59,273 nt of DNA from Bacteroidales bacterium (GCA_017649945.1 JAGCFU010000015.1:1-59273), one strand, 5' to 3'; positions 18,023 through 27,182 are shown, numbered from the stretch's first letter. Notes: generated by a model not told the origin, from the letters alone. Numbers and translations are program-made.

Positions 18023-18535
18023 TTATTTTTTTATTGGTTTAAATATGTATATTATTAAAAGTATTATCACAAATGAAATCGGTACACTGATTATCGTTTC
18101 TATGATAACTATGCCTAACAGTCTGATACTGAATGCTTCAAGCCAGAAAAGCACCAGATTATGCAGCAAGATAAGCAACAATCCGTAGACTACAAACCAT
18201 TGCAGTCCCATTTCTGTCACCGTCGGTGAGTTTTTGTCTTCGATATCGCTTTTTCTTGTGGTGAGTCCGATGATCACAGGTCTCATAAACGCCATAAAAA
18301 CCGTAGCTGCAGCGTTGAGGCCGGGTGTGCCGCTAAAAATATCAACGCTCATACCCATAAGAAATCCGGCCAAAATCAGCTGAGCCCTTGTGGTTTCAAA
18401 TGGGAGAATCATAACAAAAAGCACGTAAACATACGGATGTATATAGTTTCCGAAACGGATATTGTCGAAAACAAAAATCTGCAATATAAGCAGAATTAAA
18501 AACCAGAATATATTGCGAATCAACGTGTTATACAT
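18023..18535 (-). CDS. mreD: Rod-shape determining protein MreD (170 aa)
   Basis: Small inner-membrane protein of the elongasome. About five hydrophobic helices are visible: IFWFLILLILQIFVFDNI, YVYVLFVMILPFE, LILAGFLMGMSVDIFSG, FVVYGLLLILLHNLVLFWL and a C-terminal VPISFVIILLIIYIF. The F.GFLMG..VDIFSGTPG..A segment is typical of the family in this phylum. Its start lies inside the end of mreC (16-bp overlap), which supports the operon and the start choice. Confidence 0.88.
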   Translation of the reverse strand: MYNTLIRNIFWFLILLILQIFVFDNIRFGNYIHPYVYVLFVMILPFETTRAQLILAGFLMGMSVDIFSGTPGLNAAATVFMAFMRPVIIGLTTRKSDIEDKNSPTVTEMGLQWFVVYGLLLILLHNLVLFWLEAFSIRLLGIVIIETIISVPISFVIILLIIYIFKPIKK

Positions 18536-19320
18536 AATGAGTCAATTTCTGCCTTATAATTGTTTTTCACAACATAAACATGCCGCAACGTGCTGAAATT
18601 TGTGGAAAATTTCAGTTTTGCCATGTTAAACATACCGTTTTCCTCGCCTTTCTTGCCTTCGATTGTGCCGACCATGATGTCAGCAGGAAACGAGTTTGAA
18701 AATCCGCTTGTGACCAAGGTGTCGCCAACCTTAATAATAAGGTGAGAAGGGATGTCTTTAACCAATCCGTACTGATAGTTGCCATTATCCCAAACAACAT
18801 TCGCAACATATTGATTATCAACAAATCGGCAACTTATCACAGAGTAAGAGTTAAGCAGGCTCATCACAGATGCGTAGTGGTTGGTCACGTTAAGCACTTT
18901 TCCGACCACGCCGCCATCGCAAATCACGCCCATATCAGGTTCTATGCCGTCAACTTTACCTTTATCTATGACAATATAATTATTGATTTCATAGATACTG
19001 TTGTTGACCACATGCGCCGGAATATACGTGTATATATCATCATAATAAGCTGTGTCAGCTTCAACCTCATCGCAACCCAACCTACTGAGCAGTAATGCAT
19101 TATGCTGTGACAGCACATCGTTTTCACTTTTCAGATGCAGGTAATCGCTCCAGTTGGCGGTCATTTTATGAAAGCCGCCGGCGATACCGTCTGAAACGTT
19201 AACCATTTTTCTATTGTGATACGGCAGGCTCTGCACTATCATCAGGATGCACAACAACTCCAGTATGACAAATAGAATTACCGCGTTATATTTCTTTATG
19301 AAAACGAATAAGTTATACAT
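18520..19320 (-). CDS. mreC: Rod-shape determining protein MreC (266 aa)
   Basis: Bitopic elongasome protein linking MreB to penicillin-binding proteins. One N-terminal transmembrane helix (~11-31, YNAVILFVILELLCILMIV), then a helical coiled-coil segment (~50-80, HKMTANWSDYLHLKSENDVL) and two beta domains with the family motif VIDKGKVDGIEPDMGVI and a later GDTLVTSGFSNSFPADI. Length is slightly short but normal for Bacteroidota. It lies 13 bases after mreB. Confidence 0.9.
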   Translation of the reverse strand: MYNLFVFIKKYNAVILFVILELLCILMIVQSLPYHNRKMVNVSDGIAGGFHKMTANWSDYLHLKSENDVLSQHNALLLSRLGCDEVEADTAYYDDIYTYIPAHVVNNSIYEINNYIVIDKGKVDGIEPDMGVICDGGVVGKVLNVTNHYASVMSLLNSYSVISCRFVDNQYVANVVWDNGNYQYGLVKDIPSHLIIKVGDTLVTSGFSNSFPADIMVGTIEGKKGEENGMFNMAKLKFSTNFSTLRHVYVVKNNYKAEIDSLCITR

Positions 19321-19333
19321 CTGACAATCCCGA

Positions 19334-20356
19334 TTACTTTATCAAGAATGGGAAACCGTCGAAGTTTTTGAGTGCTATGCCTGTGCCGCGAGCCACTGCG
19401 CGCAACGGATCTTCTGCGACATGAATCGGCAGTTGTGTTCTGTCATGCAGACGTTTGTCAAGGCCACGCAACAAAGCGCCGCCGCCAGTCAGGTAGATAC
19501 CCGTCCTGTAGATATCTGCTGAAAGTTCAGGAGGTGTTGTCTCAAGTGTATTGAGCACCGCTGTCTCGATTTTTGATACGCTCTTGTCCAAGCAGTGAGC
19601 TATTTCCTTATAGTTCACGCTGATTTCCTTCGGGATACCTGTGAGCATGTCGCGACCGTGCACTGCGTAGTCCTCCGGTGGGTTGTCAAGGTCAGGGATA
19701 GCGGCTCCCACCTCGATTTTGATGAGTTCTGCAGTACGTTCACCAACGTTAAGGTTGTGTTCCTTACGCATATATTCCACGATTTCGTCGGTGAAGTCGT
19801 CGCCAGCGATACGGATAGATTTGTTTGTGACGATGCCGCCGAGTGCGATAACTGCGATTTCAGAGGTACCGCCTCCAATGTCGACAATCATGTTACCCAT
19901 TGGCTCGAGCACGTCGATACCGATACCGATAGCGGCTGCCATTGGTTCGTGAATAAGTCTGACTTCCTTGGCGCCAGCCTGTTCAGCGCTGTCTTTAACG
20001 GCTCTCTCCTCCACTTCGGTGATACCTGAAGGGATGCAGATAACCATCTTCAACGCCGGAGGGAACAGTGAACGGTGGAAGTTTATCATTTTTATCATTT
20101 CCCTGAGCATGAACTCCGCAGCCTGGAAGTCGGCTATGACACCGTCACGCAAAGGTCTGATAGTCTTGATGTTTTCATGAGTTTTACCATGCATCATCAT
20201 AGCGCGTTTACCGACGGCCATGATTTGTTGTGTGTCACGCTTTATAGCAACGATTGACGGTTCGTCAACAACAACCTTGTCGTTATACATGATAATGGTG
20301 TTAGCGGTTCCGAGGTCGATTGCTAATTCTTTATCGAATAATGAAAACAGTCCCAT
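19334..20356 (-). CDS. mreB: Rod-shape determining actin homologue MreB (340 aa)
   Basis: Cytoplasmic, membrane-associated actin-like ATPase that orients lateral wall synthesis. The sequence begins MGLFSLFDKELAIDLGTANT, with phosphate-1 motif DLGTANT at 14-20; phosphate-2 motif DIGGGTSEIAV at ~158; adenosine motif YLTGGGALLRGLDK near 290. Residues (~340) match the family exactly. It follows purH by 5 bases, as commonly seen in Bacteroidota, so it is probably transcribed from the purH promoter. Confidence 0.97.
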   Translation of the reverse strand: MGLFSLFDKELAIDLGTANTIIMYNDKVVVDEPSIVAIKRDTQQIMAVGKRAMMMHGKTHENIKTIRPLRDGVIADFQAAEFMLREMIKMINFHRSLFPPALKMVICIPSGITEVEERAVKDSAEQAGAKEVRLIHEPMAAAIGIGIDVLEPMGNMIVDIGGGTSEIAVIALGGIVTNKSIRIAGDDFTDEIVEYMRKEHNLNVGERTAELIKIEVGAAIPDLDNPPEDYAVHGRDMLTGIPKEISVNYKEIAHCLDKSVSKIETAVLNTLETTPPELSADIYRTGIYLTGGGALLRGLDKRLHDRTQLPIHVAEDPLRAVARGTGIALKNFDGFPFLIK

Positions 20357-20361
20357 ATTGT

Positions 20362-21852
20362 TTAATGTTTAAAATGTCTGAATCCTGTGAAAACCATGGC
20401 TATGCCGAGTTTGTTGCAAGCGTCGACTGACTCTTGGTCGCGCACTGAGCCGCCAGGTTGAATAATTGATTTGATGCCTGCTTCGCTTGCTATTTCGACG
20501 CAGTCGGAGAACGGGAAGAAAGCATCGGAAGCCAATACAGCCCCATTGAGGTCGAAGTTGAAACTCTTGGCCTTGGCTATAGCCTGACGCAGCGAGTCGA
20601 CACGCGAGGTCTGACCGATACCTGAAGCATACAGCTGTTTGTTTTTCGCCAAAACGATAGCGTTAGAACGGCTGTGTTTCACTATTTTATTTGCGAAAAT
20701 CAAATCGTCAACGTCTTTATTATCAATGAGTTTCTCTGTAACGGCTTTAAAATCGTCTTTTGTCTCGGTATGCAGGTCACGTTCCTGTTCGAGGATGCCG
20801 TTAAGTGCCGATTTATAAACTTTTGCCGGGAATTTATTTGATTTTAACTTCAATACTATACGATTTTTCTTCGAGAAGAGGATGTCGAGCACGCCGTTTT
20901 CATATTCCGGAGCGACGCAAACTTCAAAGAACATCTTGTTCATCTCCTCTGCTGTCTTTACGTCGATTGGTCTGTTGCTGACGAACACTCCGCCGAAAGC
21001 CGAGACAGGGTCACCTGCCAACGCAGCGTCGTAAGCCTCTGATATTGAAGGTCTTGAAGCTATTCCACAAGGGTTGTTATGTTTCAGAATCGCAAAAGTA
21101 GGCTCATCGAACTCACGTATGAGGTTTAAGCCGGCGTCGAGGTCGAGCAAGTTGTTGTACGACAGGTCTTTACCGTGCAGTTTTTCAAACACGTCATCAA
21201 GATTTCCGTTGAAAACAGCCTGCTGATGAGGGTTTTCGCCATAACGGAGTGGCGTGACGGTCTCGCCTGAGAACCAGTTAAAGATTGCGGTGTCGTAATG
21301 CGAGCTTGTTGCGAAGGCATATTTTGCGAAACGTTTTCTGTCATCCAAAGTCGTGCAGCCGTCCTGTTTTTCATACATCTCCATGAATTCCTTGTAGTAG
21401 TTTGAAGATGGCACTATGAGGCAGTCTTTAAAGTTTTTCGCACCGGCGCGGATGAGAGAAATGCCGCCGATATCAATCTTTTCGATGATTTGAGCCTCGT
21501 CGTCGGTGTTTTTCACAGTCTCCTCGAAAGGATACAAGTCGACGATAACGAGGTCGAGAGCCGGAATCTCATACTGTTTCATCTCTGCGATGTCGGAATC
21601 GTTGTCGAGGCGACCGAGGATACCGCCGAACACTTTAGGATGCAGGGTCTTCACGCGACCTCCAAGTATTGAAGGATAGCCAGTCAGAGACTCGACTGAA
21701 CGGACTGTGTCATCAATTTTTTTGATGAAATCAAGCGTTCCACCTGTAGCATAAATCTGGACACCGTTCTTTTTCAAAAGAGCGACGATTTTATCAAGAT
21801 CAGTCTTATAAAACACTGATATTAAAGCACTTTTAATTTTTTTAGGCGACAT
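20362..21852 (-). CDS. purH: Bifunctional AICAR transformylase/IMP cyclohydrolase PurH (496 aa)
   Basis: Catalyses the last two steps of de novo purine synthesis, AICAR to FAICAR to IMP. The N-terminal MGS-like cyclohydrolase domain (~1-150) contains YATGGT and GGRVKTLHPKVFGGIL. The transformylase domain contains RYGENPHQQA at ~200, the catalytic KHNNPCG at ~253 and SDAFFPFSDCVE near 437, ending in QPGGSVRDQE. The length is ~20 residues below the enterobacterial enzyme, usual for the phylum. It is the first gene of the purH-mreBCD unit, with a -7 box at 21875-21882. Confidence 0.97.
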   Translation of the reverse strand: MSPKKIKSALISVFYKTDLDKIVALLKKNGVQIYATGGTLDFIKKIDDTVRSVESLTGYPSILGGRVKTLHPKVFGGILGRLDNDSDIAEMKQYEIPALDLVIVDLYPFEETVKNTDDEAQIIEKIDIGGISLIRAGAKNFKDCLIVPSSNYYKEFMEMYEKQDGCTTLDDRKRFAKYAFATSSHYDTAIFNWFSGETVTPLRYGENPHQQAVFNGNLDDVFEKLHGKDLSYNNLLDLDAGLNLIREFDEPTFAILKHNNPCGIASRPSISEAYDAALAGDPVSAFGGVFVSNRPIDVKTAEEMNKMFFEVCVAPEYENGVLDILFSKKNRIVLKLKSNKFPAKVYKSALNGILEQERDLHTETKDDFKAVTEKLIDNKDVDDLIFANKIVKHSRSNAIVLAKNKQLYASGIGQTSRVDSLRQAIAKAKSFNFDLNGAVLASDAFFPFSDCVEIASEAGIKSIIQPGGSVRDQESVDACNKLGIAMVFTGFRHFKH

Positions 21853-21874
21853 TTTTCATTGATGTTTTAAGTTG

Positions 21875-21882
21875 CAAATATA
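21875..21882 (-). promoter_or_regulatory. -7 box (TATATTTG) for purH-mreBCD
   Basis: Exact TAnnTTTG match 22 bases before the purH start. Confidence 0.55.
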
Positions 21883-21956
21883 ATAAAAAGTTGAAAGTTA
21901 GCAGTCAGAAGTTAAAAGTTTTTTTTAATTCATTTTTAAAAAATATTATTTTTTTC

Positions 21957-21987
21957 TTGGAAATTATAATTGTTTTTTGTAATTTTG
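21957..21987 (+). promoter_or_regulatory. Promoter of recJ (TTGG-19 bp-TAATTTTG)
   Basis: TAATTTTG at 21980-21987 fits the -7 consensus exactly. TTGG at 21957-21960, 19 bases upstream, fits the -33 TTTG with one mismatch. Its position rules out the upstream in-frame TTG at 21970 as the recJ start. Confidence 0.65.
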
Positions 21988-22008
21988 CGAGTTAAAATTT
22001 TTTTTGTA

Positions 22009-23733
22009 TTGGAAACGCGCTGGATTATAGCAAAAGATGTAGATAACCAAGTAGTTAGGAGCTTGTCGGAGTCGTTGGGCATCGATGAGATTTTGGCTAA
22101 TTTGTTGGTTCAGCGTGGCATCACAACGTATGATGAGGCAAAAAATTTCTTCAGACCGTCTCTTGAACATCTTCACGACCCGTTTTTGATGAAGGATATG
22201 GACAAGGCTGTCGACCGTCTGCAAAAAGCCATGAACGATGGCGAGAAAATCTTGATTTACGGCGATTACGACGTTGACGGGACGACTGCTGTAGCTTTGA
22301 TTTACACGTATCTGAAGAATTTTATCAACAAAAAGAAAATCGAATTTTACATTCCTGACCGTTACGACGAGGGTTATGGAATTTCATATAAAGGTATTGA
22401 TTATGCCGCTGAAAACGGTTTTGGGCTTGTCATCGTCCTCGACTGCGGCATCAAGGCGGTTGAAAAAATAGAATACGCCAACCAACGCGGTGTTGATTTC
22501 ATCATCTGCGACCATCACCGTCCGGACGACGTGATTCCTAACGCTGTCGCTGTCCTCGACTCCAAACGTCCTGACTGTGAGTATCCTTACAAGGAACTTT
22601 CAGGCTGCGGCGTCGGATTCAAGCTCATCACGGCACTGTCGATGCGTCTTGGCCGACCGATTGAAGAAGTTTACGAGCTTTTGGATTATGTAGCCGTCAG
22701 TATAGCAGCAGATATAGTACCTATCACTGGCGAGAACAGGGTCTTAGCTTACTTCGGACTCATTCAGTTAAACAAGAATCCGCGTCCCGGAATCGCTGCC
22801 GTTTTACGTCAGACAGAACAGAAAAATGCCCTTGAAAGAGAGCTGACAATCAGTGACTTGGTGTTTCTTATCGGACCACGTATCAATGCGGCGGGACGTC
22901 TTGAGAAAGCAAGCGACTCAGTGAGACTGCTGCTTGCTACAAACAAAGACCATGCAGAGAAACTGGCGGCAAGCATCAACAGTCTCAACGAGAAACGCCG
23001 TGAGTTTGACAACGCCATCACGGAAGAAGCACTTCAGATGATTGATGCCGACGAGAAGATGCGCAACGCCAAGAGTACCGTGATTTTCAACGAGAACTGG
23101 CATAAAGGCGTCATCGGTATCGTAGCTTCACGTCTCACCGACTCTTACTACCGCCCGACTATAGTGTTGACACGTTCAGGCAACCTCATCACCGGTTCGG
23201 CACGTTCAATTAAAAACTTTGACATTTACGACGCCATCGACGATTGTTCTGATTTGCTGGAGCATTTCGGCGGTCACAAATATGCGGCAGGATTGTCACT
23301 GAAACCTGAAAATCTTAAAGAATTCTCGGAAAGATTCGAAAAATATGTTTCTGAGCATCTTGAAGAAGACGATTTGACACCAGAGCTCAATGTTGACATT
23401 GAGATGGATTTCACAAATATCACACCGAAGTTCGTGCGCATACTGAAGCAGTTCGCCCCATTCGGTCCCGGCAACCTCTCCCCTGTCTTCCTGACAAGAA
23501 ACGTTGTCGACGCAGGATTCTCACGTGCCGTCGGAAACCGTAAACACTTGAAACTCAGCGTGATGCAGCAAGGTAACACCGACTATGTGTTCTCAGGCAT
23601 CGCATTCCAGAAAGGCGACTTATACGAACGCATACACGAGAAAGAACCGTTCACGATGTGCTATTACATTGAGGAAAACTTCTGGCAAGGAAAGACCACG
23701 TTGCAGCTTAATGTGAAAGACATTAAGTTCTAA
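22009..23733 (+). CDS. recJ: Single-stranded-DNA exonuclease RecJ (574 aa, TTG start)
   Basis: 5'-3' ssDNA exonuclease of recombination and mismatch repair, DHH superfamily. Motif I YGDYDVDGTTA at ~83-93, the second Asp motif LDCGIK at ~144, CDHHRP at ~168 and PRINAAGRL near 290 form the catalytic core. The DHHA1 domain carries GSARSIKNFD and FGGHKYAAGL (~420), followed by the OB-like C-terminal domain. I place the start at TTG 22009 (L-E-T-R-W): the frame is open to 21970, but that codon lies inside the promoter, and there is no ATG before the conserved core. The last 11 bases overlap the convergent LysE gene. Confidence 0.93.
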   Translation: METRWIIAKDVDNQVVRSLSESLGIDEILANLLVQRGITTYDEAKNFFRPSLEHLHDPFLMKDMDKAVDRLQKAMNDGEKILIYGDYDVDGTTAVALIYTYLKNFINKKKIEFYIPDRYDEGYGISYKGIDYAAENGFGLVIVLDCGIKAVEKIEYANQRGVDFIICDHHRPDDVIPNAVAVLDSKRPDCEYPYKELSGCGVGFKLITALSMRLGRPIEEVYELLDYVAVSIAADIVPITGENRVLAYFGLIQLNKNPRPGIAAVLRQTEQKNALERELTISDLVFLIGPRINAAGRLEKASDSVRLLLATNKDHAEKLAASINSLNEKRREFDNAITEEALQMIDADEKMRNAKSTVIFNENWHKGVIGIVASRLTDSYYRPTIVLTRSGNLITGSARSIKNFDIYDAIDDCSDLLEHFGGHKYAAGLSLKPENLKEFSERFEKYVSEHLEEDDLTPELNVDIEMDFTNITPKFVRILKQFAPFGPGNLSPVFLTRNVVDAGFSRAVGNRKHLKLSVMQQGNTDYVFSGIAFQKGDLYERIHEKEPFTMCYYIEENFWQGKTTLQLNVKDIKF

Positions 23734-24436
23734 AGAAAATCACCCTAATTATCAGCATCAAGCCACAGAGTGCAAGAACCAGTCCTGTGCACTGGTTGAG
23801 AAATTTCATCCTTCTTTCGGTGAAAAAGCGTTTCAAGGAATATGCTCCTACGATTTTCACGATGTCAAAAGCCAACACTGTGGTGAATGTTCCAAGGAAA
23901 AACAATGTCACAAGATATTTGTTTCCGTTATAGACTTCAGAGCCAGACACCGTCGCAACCGATGTCATCCAAAACACCCAAATGAAAGGGTTGAACACAT
24001 TCATTATGAAGCCTTTGGCCACATAAACATACCATCTCGGACCGACTCGTTTTACATCAAGTTTCTCGTCAATCTTGTCAAAACGCTCATCCAACCGTTT
24101 CTCGACTTCTTCAAGTTCGGCGCTTTTTTTCGCCGAGCGTTCAACTATTTTCTCTGGTTTGGTGTAAAAAGTGAATATTCCGAAACACAGTATTATCAAT
24201 CCAGCGGTAATGCCTGCGATAACCATATTTCCGCCATCATCCAATTTTATCTGCACTGATGTCATCATCATTAAAAAAACAACGATGACGTCGCTAAACA
24301 AAACACCCAAATCAAACATCAGTGCAGTTTTAAAACCTTTGCTGATGCTGGTTTGAATCAACAGAAAGAACGCTGGTCCGATTCCAAAGATCGTTGCTAA
24401 GGTCAGACCCATTATTGCGCCGTGAACAAAAACCAT
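23723..24436 (-). CDS. LysE/RhtB-family exporter with charged central insert (237 aa)
   Basis: Inner-membrane protein of the LysE amino-acid efflux superfamily. The N-terminal half has three helices (MGLTLATIFGIGPAFFLLIQ, MFDLGVLFSDVIVVFLMM, VIAGITAGLIILCFGIF), including the family GPAFF segment. The C-terminal half has three more (KGFIMNVFNPFIWVFWM with the NPFIW motif, LVTLFFLGTF, GLVLALCGLMLII). Between the halves lies an unusually charged stretch (~115-145, SAELEEVEKRLDERFDKIDE) that should form a short cytoplasmic coiled coil and makes the protein ~30 residues longer than typical RhtB. It overlaps the recJ 3' end in convergent orientation. Substrate unknown. Confidence 0.85.
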   Translation of the reverse strand: MVFVHGAIMGLTLATIFGIGPAFFLLIQTSISKGFKTALMFDLGVLFSDVIVVFLMMMTSVQIKLDDGGNMVIAGITAGLIILCFGIFTFYTKPEKIVERSAKKSAELEEVEKRLDERFDKIDEKLDVKRVGPRWYVYVAKGFIMNVFNPFIWVFWMTSVATVSGSEVYNGNKYLVTLFFLGTFTTVLAFDIVKIVGAYSLKRFFTERRMKFLNQCTGLVLALCGLMLIIRVIFFRT

Positions 24437-24461
24437 ATAATACTCGTACTATCTTAAACTA

Positions 24462-24469
24462 CAAAAGTA
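24462..24469 (-). promoter_or_regulatory. -7 box (TACTTTTG) for the LysE-type gene
   Basis: Exact TAnnTTTG match 26 bases before the start at 24436. Confidence 0.5.
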
Positions 24470-24506
24470 CAAAATATTTTAAATACGGCGTGGTTTTTCT
24501 TTGCAT

Positions 24507-27074
24507 TTATTTACAAGCTATGACAACTGCTTTTTTAAATCTTTTTATATCTCCCTGAGTATCAAACACTTCTATGTAAACAATATAAATACCGGGAAGA
24601 GACACTTTGCTGTTATCATCAAGTCCGTTCCACACAAAACTGCCATGATTACCAATATTTTGACAGTTTACAAGATTCCGTATTAACCTTCCTTGAGAGT
24701 CAAAAATGATGATTTTCGCAGTAAAGTCGTTTTGAAAATGCGACAGATTTATTGTGGTGACATCATCAAAGCCGTCACCGTCGGGTGAAAATATCGGAGG
24801 GATAATATCGACATCTGCGCTTGTTTCTTCATTATCAATAAAAACAGAATTTTTAAATCCAGGAGTCCCATATAAAGGAGCGGCGGCAGAGTGCCAGTTG
24901 TCCTCATCGGCCGAAATTATGTCGGGACTGACTCTTTCCAACGACACACCTTTTGTCACCGTCAGCAATGGATAATGGGAATCCTCAGAATAGCTCATGA
25001 AATCGATGATTTTATCCTCAAAATACAAAACAACGGTAGCGCCGCTGTTAGGGTACGTTGGAAAGCTTCTCATCGTGATGAAGTTCTCCGTTGAACATTC
25101 GTATTGTTCTCCTATGACATCAGGAGTTGTAGTGAGTAAAAGATAAGTATCAGGAAACAACTGACGGTTTTCAGAACTTATTTCCTTCACTGTAGTATCG
25201 GGAGGATTAGGAAAAGACGTTTTCACCACACCTAATTTTAATTTGCTGATATTCAATATCTTATCAGATTTGTTATAGATTTCGACGTAATCAGCGGCGG
25301 GGCTGATGGGGTCAAACAAAAGCTCGTTAATGACCACATCGCCGCCAACCGCTTCGTCCGGTAAGCCAAAAGCGTAGCTACAACCATCCAAGAGTGGTTC
25401 ACCGGAACAATTTACAGAACCAAAAACCAAAATATTATAGAATCTTTTTTCCAAGAATTCCTGTTGAAAGAACAATGTTACGCTTTTACAATCATCTTGG
25501 GATGGCACGACATTATATGGATGAGCGTCGAATTCAAGGACAGTATAATTTTCAGGGTTTTTCAAAGAAATCGTATCCATGTTTTGGTTGAAAACAATCT
25601 CGATACAATTTGAAGAAATCACGTTGACGTAATCAATGTCCGGAACTACAATGTTTTCACCGTCAACGGAATTAGTGGCTCCCGGTGTACCGCCTTTGTT
25701 GTCAAAGCTTGCACACCAGTTTTCCTCTCCCAAACATGGTGCGTGTGGGTCAATTTGTTCCAACGACCAACCGCCGTCGGATTTATCACTGTCTCGATAC
25801 CACATAGAATTAAAAACCAATTTATGAACCTGTTTACGTTTTGTGGATGATAATGAAACTAAAGAACCCGAATTAGGTATCGAAAACGTTGTGAAACCCA
25901 CACAGTCACCATATTCGGACAAGAAAGGAAGGGCTTCCTCCTTGCACAAAATTATGAAACCTTTTGAAAGAATGTTTATGTCTTGTGTAATCGTCTTTAT
26001 GCTGTTACCTATTGCCAGCTCCCAGTCTTTCAGATTTATAGGGTGGTCGGTAGTGTTGTACAATTCAATATATTCAAATGCCGGCAAGCCAACTACAGGT
26101 TCAGGGTCCGCCATAATTTCATTTATCACGATATCATTTTCATGAATATTATAAAATATGAACGGATACCTGATATTGTCAGTTTCATTTCCGGACAAAT
26201 CAGTTATTTTATTGATACTCAACGTGTAATGTACACCTTCATTTATAGTGTTGGAAAACGAAAGAACCAAAGACGAACGAATGCTGCCATAATATTCCGA
26301 ATACATCGGTTTACCAACTTGATTGTCAAGAACAAAATTGTCAGCATCAAGAGCAAACATTTCGTCAACAGGTTCGTTAAAATTTAATTGTAACTTATTA
26401 TATTTCAATACTATAACAGTATCTAAACGCGGCGGTTCCGTGTCAATGACAAGCGGTCCGGCATAAACATCGTCGAGATAAACTTTTTTCGCATTACTGG
26501 CGGTGAAAACACATTTGATACCGAAATTTCCTGAAGGATTGTACGTATTGTCAACACCCTGAGCCTCAAGCTGATAATTTCCATCACAAGCTTTGTCGAC
26601 AAATATTTTCCACGTACCTTGTGTGTCGCGTGTAACTTTGAAAGAGGCGGAAAACGATGTCGCGATAAACGTGTCCGTGCCACGGCAGACACTAACAGCA
26701 TTTTCGCCATCAAGACGCTGCAAATCAACGACATCATTACTTCCAGCCTCTCCAAACCTAACAAAATATTTATCACAAAGATACACATCACTAAAATTCT
26801 TGCTTGAAGGCGAAAATGCTTCACGTAACCAAAAATGCCATTCAAAATTACCGTCTGTTACGCCATCCGACACATCCTCCTCACAAAACAAACACGCCTC
26901 TCCATTTGCATCAGCATCAAGCTGCAACTGGCACTCACCATTGACCGTAAACAATGATTCCGTACCATACCATCTCGGATTGGCAGTAAAATCGCCATCA
27001 GAGAAGTCGTCGGTTACTTGAGCGAGACTTGTAAGCGGCATTATTAATAATAGGTATGCCAGAATCTTAAACAT
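24507..27074 (-). CDS. Secreted protein with two lamin-tail domains and C-terminal sorting/FlgD-like domain (855 aa)
   Basis: Extracellular or surface protein of unknown role. The start at 27074 gives the signal peptide MFKILAYLLLIMPLTSLAQ; an in-frame ATG at 27086 would add four residues. Residues ~25-215 form a concanavalin/laminin-G-like beta-sandwich (DDFSDGDFTANPRWYG). Lamin-tail domains lie at ~315-460 (IVINEIMADPEP..AFEYIELYN..) and ~578-741 (VVINELLFDPISPAADYVEIYN), each ending in a GTPG motif. The terminal ~100 residues (IIPPIFSPDGDGFDD, then DSQGRLIR, WNGLDD, LPGIYIVYIEV) resemble the T9SS type B / FlgD-Ig-like C-terminal domain. It is transcribed divergently from asd. Lamin-tail proteins of this kind are common and uncharacterised in Bacteroidota. 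Confidence 0.85.
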   Translation of the reverse strand: MFKILAYLLLIMPLTSLAQVTDDFSDGDFTANPRWYGTESLFTVNGECQLQLDADANGEACLFCEEDVSDGVTDGNFEWHFWLREAFSPSSKNFSDVYLCDKYFVRFGEAGSNDVVDLQRLDGENAVSVCRGTDTFIATSFSASFKVTRDTQGTWKIFVDKACDGNYQLEAQGVDNTYNPSGNFGIKCVFTASNAKKVYLDDVYAGPLVIDTEPPRLDTVIVLKYNKLQLNFNEPVDEMFALDADNFVLDNQVGKPMYSEYYGSIRSSLVLSFSNTINEGVHYTLSINKITDLSGNETDNIRYPFIFYNIHENDIVINEIMADPEPVVGLPAFEYIELYNTTDHPINLKDWELAIGNSIKTITQDINILSKGFIILCKEEALPFLSEYGDCVGFTTFSIPNSGSLVSLSSTKRKQVHKLVFNSMWYRDSDKSDGGWSLEQIDPHAPCLGEENWCASFDNKGGTPGATNSVDGENIVVPDIDYVNVISSNCIEIVFNQNMDTISLKNPENYTVLEFDAHPYNVVPSQDDCKSVTLFFQQEFLEKRFYNILVFGSVNCSGEPLLDGCSYAFGLPDEAVGGDVVINELLFDPISPAADYVEIYNKSDKILNISKLKLGVVKTSFPNPPDTTVKEISSENRQLFPDTYLLLTTTPDVIGEQYECSTENFITMRSFPTYPNSGATVVLYFEDKIIDFMSYSEDSHYPLLTVTKGVSLERVSPDIISADEDNWHSAAAPLYGTPGFKNSVFIDNEETSADVDIIPPIFSPDGDGFDDVTTINLSHFQNDFTAKIIIFDSQGRLIRNLVNCQNIGNHGSFVWNGLDDNSKVSLPGIYIVYIEVFDTQGDIKRFKKAVVIACK

Positions 27075-27113
27075 TTTTGCATCCATAACTTAAAATGTTA
27101 GCGTTTTTTTGTG

Positions 27114-27131
27114 TACTTTTGCGCAAAAGTA
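27114..27131. promoter_or_regulatory. 18-bp perfect palindrome made of two opposed -7 boxes
   Basis: TACTTTTGCGCAAAAGTA reads the same on both strands. It therefore contains TAnnTTTG on the minus strand (27124-27131, for the lamin-tail gene, leader ~40 nt) and on the plus strand (27114-27121, towards asd, leader ~140 nt). It may be a paired divergent promoter or an operator. Confidence 0.55.
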
Positions 27132-27174
27132 TAACAACTTTTTACATCTTGGTTCATTTTTAACATATTTTAAC

Positions 27175-27182
27175 TATATTTG
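27175..27182 (+). promoter_or_regulatory. -7 box (TATATTTG) for asd-ribF
   Basis: Exact TAnnTTTG match. The predicted transcript starts near the small inverted repeat TGCATAAAAATGCA at 27181-27194 and has a leader of about 80 nt. Confidence 0.5.

Noticed and set aside
21970..22008. Longer recJ reading frame starting at TTG 21970
   Set aside because: The added 13 codons contain the -7 box TAATTTTG and would be upstream of the transcription start; they look like leader DNA.
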